NCBI RefSeq assembly: GCF_000243695.2
Contig: NZ_AHMN02000004.1
Location: forward strand, 604,707 to 668,706
DNA from: Leptospira kirschneri serovar Cynopteri str. 3522 CT
GTDB lineage: Bacteria; Spirochaetota; Leptospiria; Leptospirales; Leptospiraceae
Reading direction: 5' to 3'
Length of the DNA: 64,000 nucleotides
Shown: positions 63,001 to 64,000 of the stretch, in pieces
How positions within the stretch are numbered: position 1 is the stretch's first letter
Layout of the letters: each line of letters begins with the position of its first letter
The notes under the pieces: generated by a model
The model's database searches: none
What the model saw: only the letters and a program-made list of their open reading frames with translations
Told to the model about the DNA's origin: nothing
Position numbers and translations under genes: made by a program

Positions 63001-64000
63001 CTTCCACTGTAGTTCCTTTTAAATCTAAAACGGCAACTTTCAATTTTATAGAATCTTGAACCGCCGCCCAACCTTCGGAAGCAATTCCGATATGATACTG
63101 AGAAGGATAAATTGGAAAAGATCTATAAACGCTTTGAATTTCGCCGTTTGGATCTCTATATTCCAGTTCCGTTTCTAATTTTTGAGTTGTATCGGATTCT
63201 GGAATTGATCGAACTGTACTTTCAAAAAAACCTTTTTCATCCAGTGTAAGCTGGGTTTTCGTAAAACCGATATTAGACTCTTCTCTAATTTCCGTTTGAT
63301 TCACCTTACCGTTGCTAAACGAAAAATCGGAATAATCCGAAAAATACGCACCACCCTCAAAAGTAACTCTAGTTCTTAAAAGAACTGGAAGTTTTCCGGC
63401 TCCTCCGCCGGAAAGATAACGGACGTTTCCATTAATTCCAAGTTTAGAAGGATTGATGTTAGAACCGGAGGTCTGAATGTCCGCCTTCATTAGAGGAACC
63501 CTAAATTCTTCTACTCTAAACTCTCCGATAGAAAATTCTCCTCTATCTTTTGAAGGTGATAAAATAATTTGATAAGCTCCTAGGTTAGCTTCTTTTGGAA
63601 TTTTAAATTGAAAAGAGCTGGTACCTTCTCGATCCCATTTTAGAGAAATAGAATATTCTTTATTACTTCCAGAATGAACGATTTTTGCAAACGTAGGATA
63701 TTGGTTTTGACCTGGAATTTCGAATCCAAAAGATTTTTTTGTTCTAGAAACAAGTTTTATGGATGCGATTTCTCCAGCGCGAAACAAGGTTCTATCTAAA
63801 ATAGGATGAAATACTACGTTTTCATTTCCGTAGTCTCCCGAGGGTAGATTGAATCTCCAATTTTCAATTCCGTTTTGCCAACCAGTATGAGTGAATGTAA
63901 AATCGTCTTCAAAAGAGGCGATCAAAAATAAACCGTTCTCGTATGACTTCCACGAACAATGTGGAATTTTATTTTTAGCTAAAATTCCTTTTATGATAAG
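60086..64000 (-). CDS. Bacterial alpha-2-macroglobulin family protein, N-terminus outside window
   Basis: This is a large periplasmic protease-trap protein; about 1,305 codons are inside the window and the frame is open past base 64000. The first ATG/TTG-type codon near 63925 is internal. MG2-like repeats (HPILDRTLFRAGEIASIKLVSR) come first. A glycine-rich bait-proximal segment (LPPGGGGGGATTRELFDT) follows, then the A2M domain and the thioester motif YPYSCLEQ near 61430. A terpenoid-like ring (VDETSLWWLLSSND) and the C-terminal receptor-binding-like region complete it. CLEQ implies an active covalent trap. The pairing with pbpC matches the YfhM type. Confidence 0.95.
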   Translation of the reverse strand, partial: LIIKGILAKNKIPHCSWKSYENGLFLIASFEDDFTFTHTGWQNGIENWRFNLPSGDYGNENVVFHPILDRTLFRAGEIASIKLVSRTKKSFGFEIPGQNQYPTFAKIVHSGSNKEYSISLKWDREGTSSFQFKIPKEANLGAYQIILSPSKDRGEFSIGEFRVEEFRVPLMKADIQTSGSNINPSKLGINGNVRYLSGGGAGKLPVLLRTRVTFEGGAYFSDYSDFSFSNGKVNQTEIREESNIGFTKTQLTLDEKGFFESTVRSIPESDTTQKLETELEYRDPNGEIQSVYRSFPIYPSQYHIGIASEGWAAVQDSIKLKVAVLDLKGTTVEGKKVNVTAFTKKYYSNRKRLVGGFYSYEHKSEVKELGEFCSGKTNSKGLFYCNGSLKTTGEVYFEASLSGEEVKANSSVWITGKDDLWFAASDHDRMDLIPEKKEYQTGEKAKFQVRMPFREATALVTVEREGILNSYIRNLSGKEPVIEIPIESSFAPNVFVSVLAVRGRVDSPKETALVDLAKPSFRLGMAQIRVGWKPFEVPVRIETDKTVYGTRQKVKVKIQIDHPSTQVKKDSKITLVAVDQGLLELKSNDTWDLLKAMMNQRGNSVQTSTAQLHVVGRRHFGLKSLPPGGGGGGATTRELFDTLLFWKPDLKPDENGFLEVEIPLNDSLTSFKIVAIVHSGKDKFGSGSTQIRTTKDVLIYPSIAPFAREKDEILSGISLKNTTERNLELEISPRTSPDLKLETKNIQLKAGESKNVYWNLSIPIQKEEIVYEFQTKETGGTFTDIVRFRQKVGESIPVRILQSTFLRLEDGKLSLPVQENQEAIAGSGQLEISLKSSLTGGAILSSKEYMNLYPYSCLEQKLSKAISSEKDWNHIMNHLNTYLDGDGLLKFFPMSLYGSEILTSYVLILSSESGKKIPEEIQNTLLEALNRYVNGLIYRNSYISNTDFLLKKIILLDAISRFQTVGDDTIRTIQVDPKILPTDVLISLRNIYSKSRIYKNQIPQLDILLKSRFRIQGTSYNFVDETSLWWLLSSNDSTVMKTILSVVKDPSWKEDLPRLIRGAISRQSKGHWDITTANALGILAFQSYSKQFEKDTVEGTTVITLENHSNTLEWKNQKEPTKLKLPMPHNAQNLEFVQNGSGKPYAVIHTKAALPLKEKLESGMRLEKEILDESGNKKTRFQEGDMVRVRLKIYTESDLSWIALKDPIPAGASILGSGLGNDSRSGSELAKEENWWSSPTFIERKWEGYIAYFEYLPSGSVTLEYVYRINQTGKFILPPTRVEAMYLPDQFAELPNPDQMITKE

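Overview
The window looks like chromosome I of a pathogenic Leptospira (L. interrogans/kirschneri/noguchii group). The DNA is AT-rich, with long AT-rich gaps between genes. The proteins are spirochaete-like: a six-TM chemotaxis receptor, lipoproteins with loose spirochaetal lipoboxes, sigma-70 and primase in the rpsU-yqeY-dnaG-rpoD order, and many TTG/GTG starts. The genus is a confident inference. The species is not determinable by reading alone. I found no rRNA, tRNA, CRISPR array, complete insertion sequence or prophage.

Layout. 1-1358: 3' part of a methyl-accepting chemotaxis protein, cut by the window edge. 2.4-7.6 kb: a lone SRPBCC protein, then a TonB-dependent receptor followed by two homologous cysteine-rich lipoproteins, a possible outer-membrane uptake locus. 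7.8-12.4 kb: polysaccharide deacetylase and tyrS, divergent from glpD, then a small membrane protein. 12.5-17.9 kb: the macromolecular-synthesis cluster (rpsU, yqeY, dnaG, rpoD) and two small conserved-looking proteins. 18.0-19.1 kb: fbp. 19.5-24.8 kb: a decaying stretch with an intact receiver-kinase, a hybrid histidine kinase split by two frameshifts, and the C-terminal third to half of an Mg-type P-ATPase with two further frame breaks and no 5' end. 25.1-29.5 kb: a lipoprotein and mgtE, divergent from an OmpA-domain protein and a CDF metal exporter. 29.5-30.0 kb: a 46-bp tandem repeat array. 30.0-39.7 kb: an acyl-CoA-dehydrogenase-like protein with uvrA, sppA, threonylcarbamoyl-AMP synthase with a GH18 hydrolase, and a YhhQ-type transporter. 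40.2-47.5 kb: two paralogous lipoproteins, a VOC-like protein, leuA, an amidase, a second 46-bp array and a dienoyl-CoA-reductase-type enzyme. 47.7-55.1 kb: a membrane SpoIIE-type phosphatase, slyD, a UvrD-like helicase, a SprT-like metalloprotease and a ketopantoate-reductase family protein. 55.8-64.0 kb: a minus-strand envelope cluster of alpha-2-macroglobulin (5' end outside the window), pbpC, MoxR ATPase and VWA protein.

The most unusual content is between the genes. I can separate four dispersed repeat families by eye. (1) R1 is a ~100-bp element with inverted ends GAGTTGTTGAAAAAT flanked by TA, in four good copies plus one degenerate copy; it looks like a Tc1/IS630-type MITE. (2) R2 is a hairpin-rich element with short inverted ends, in two copies. 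(3) R3 is a ~150-bp repeat carrying a terminator-like hairpin, in two copies in opposite orientation. (4) R0 is a 46-bp unit with core TTTGTAATAGTTCC, which forms two long tandem arrays and is scattered singly elsewhere. These elements cluster in the same gaps and occupy much of the non-coding DNA. No single feature is a clearly new multi-gene system. The best candidates for something undescribed are the structured R2 element, the R1 family and the TonB receptor/paired-lipoprotein locus.
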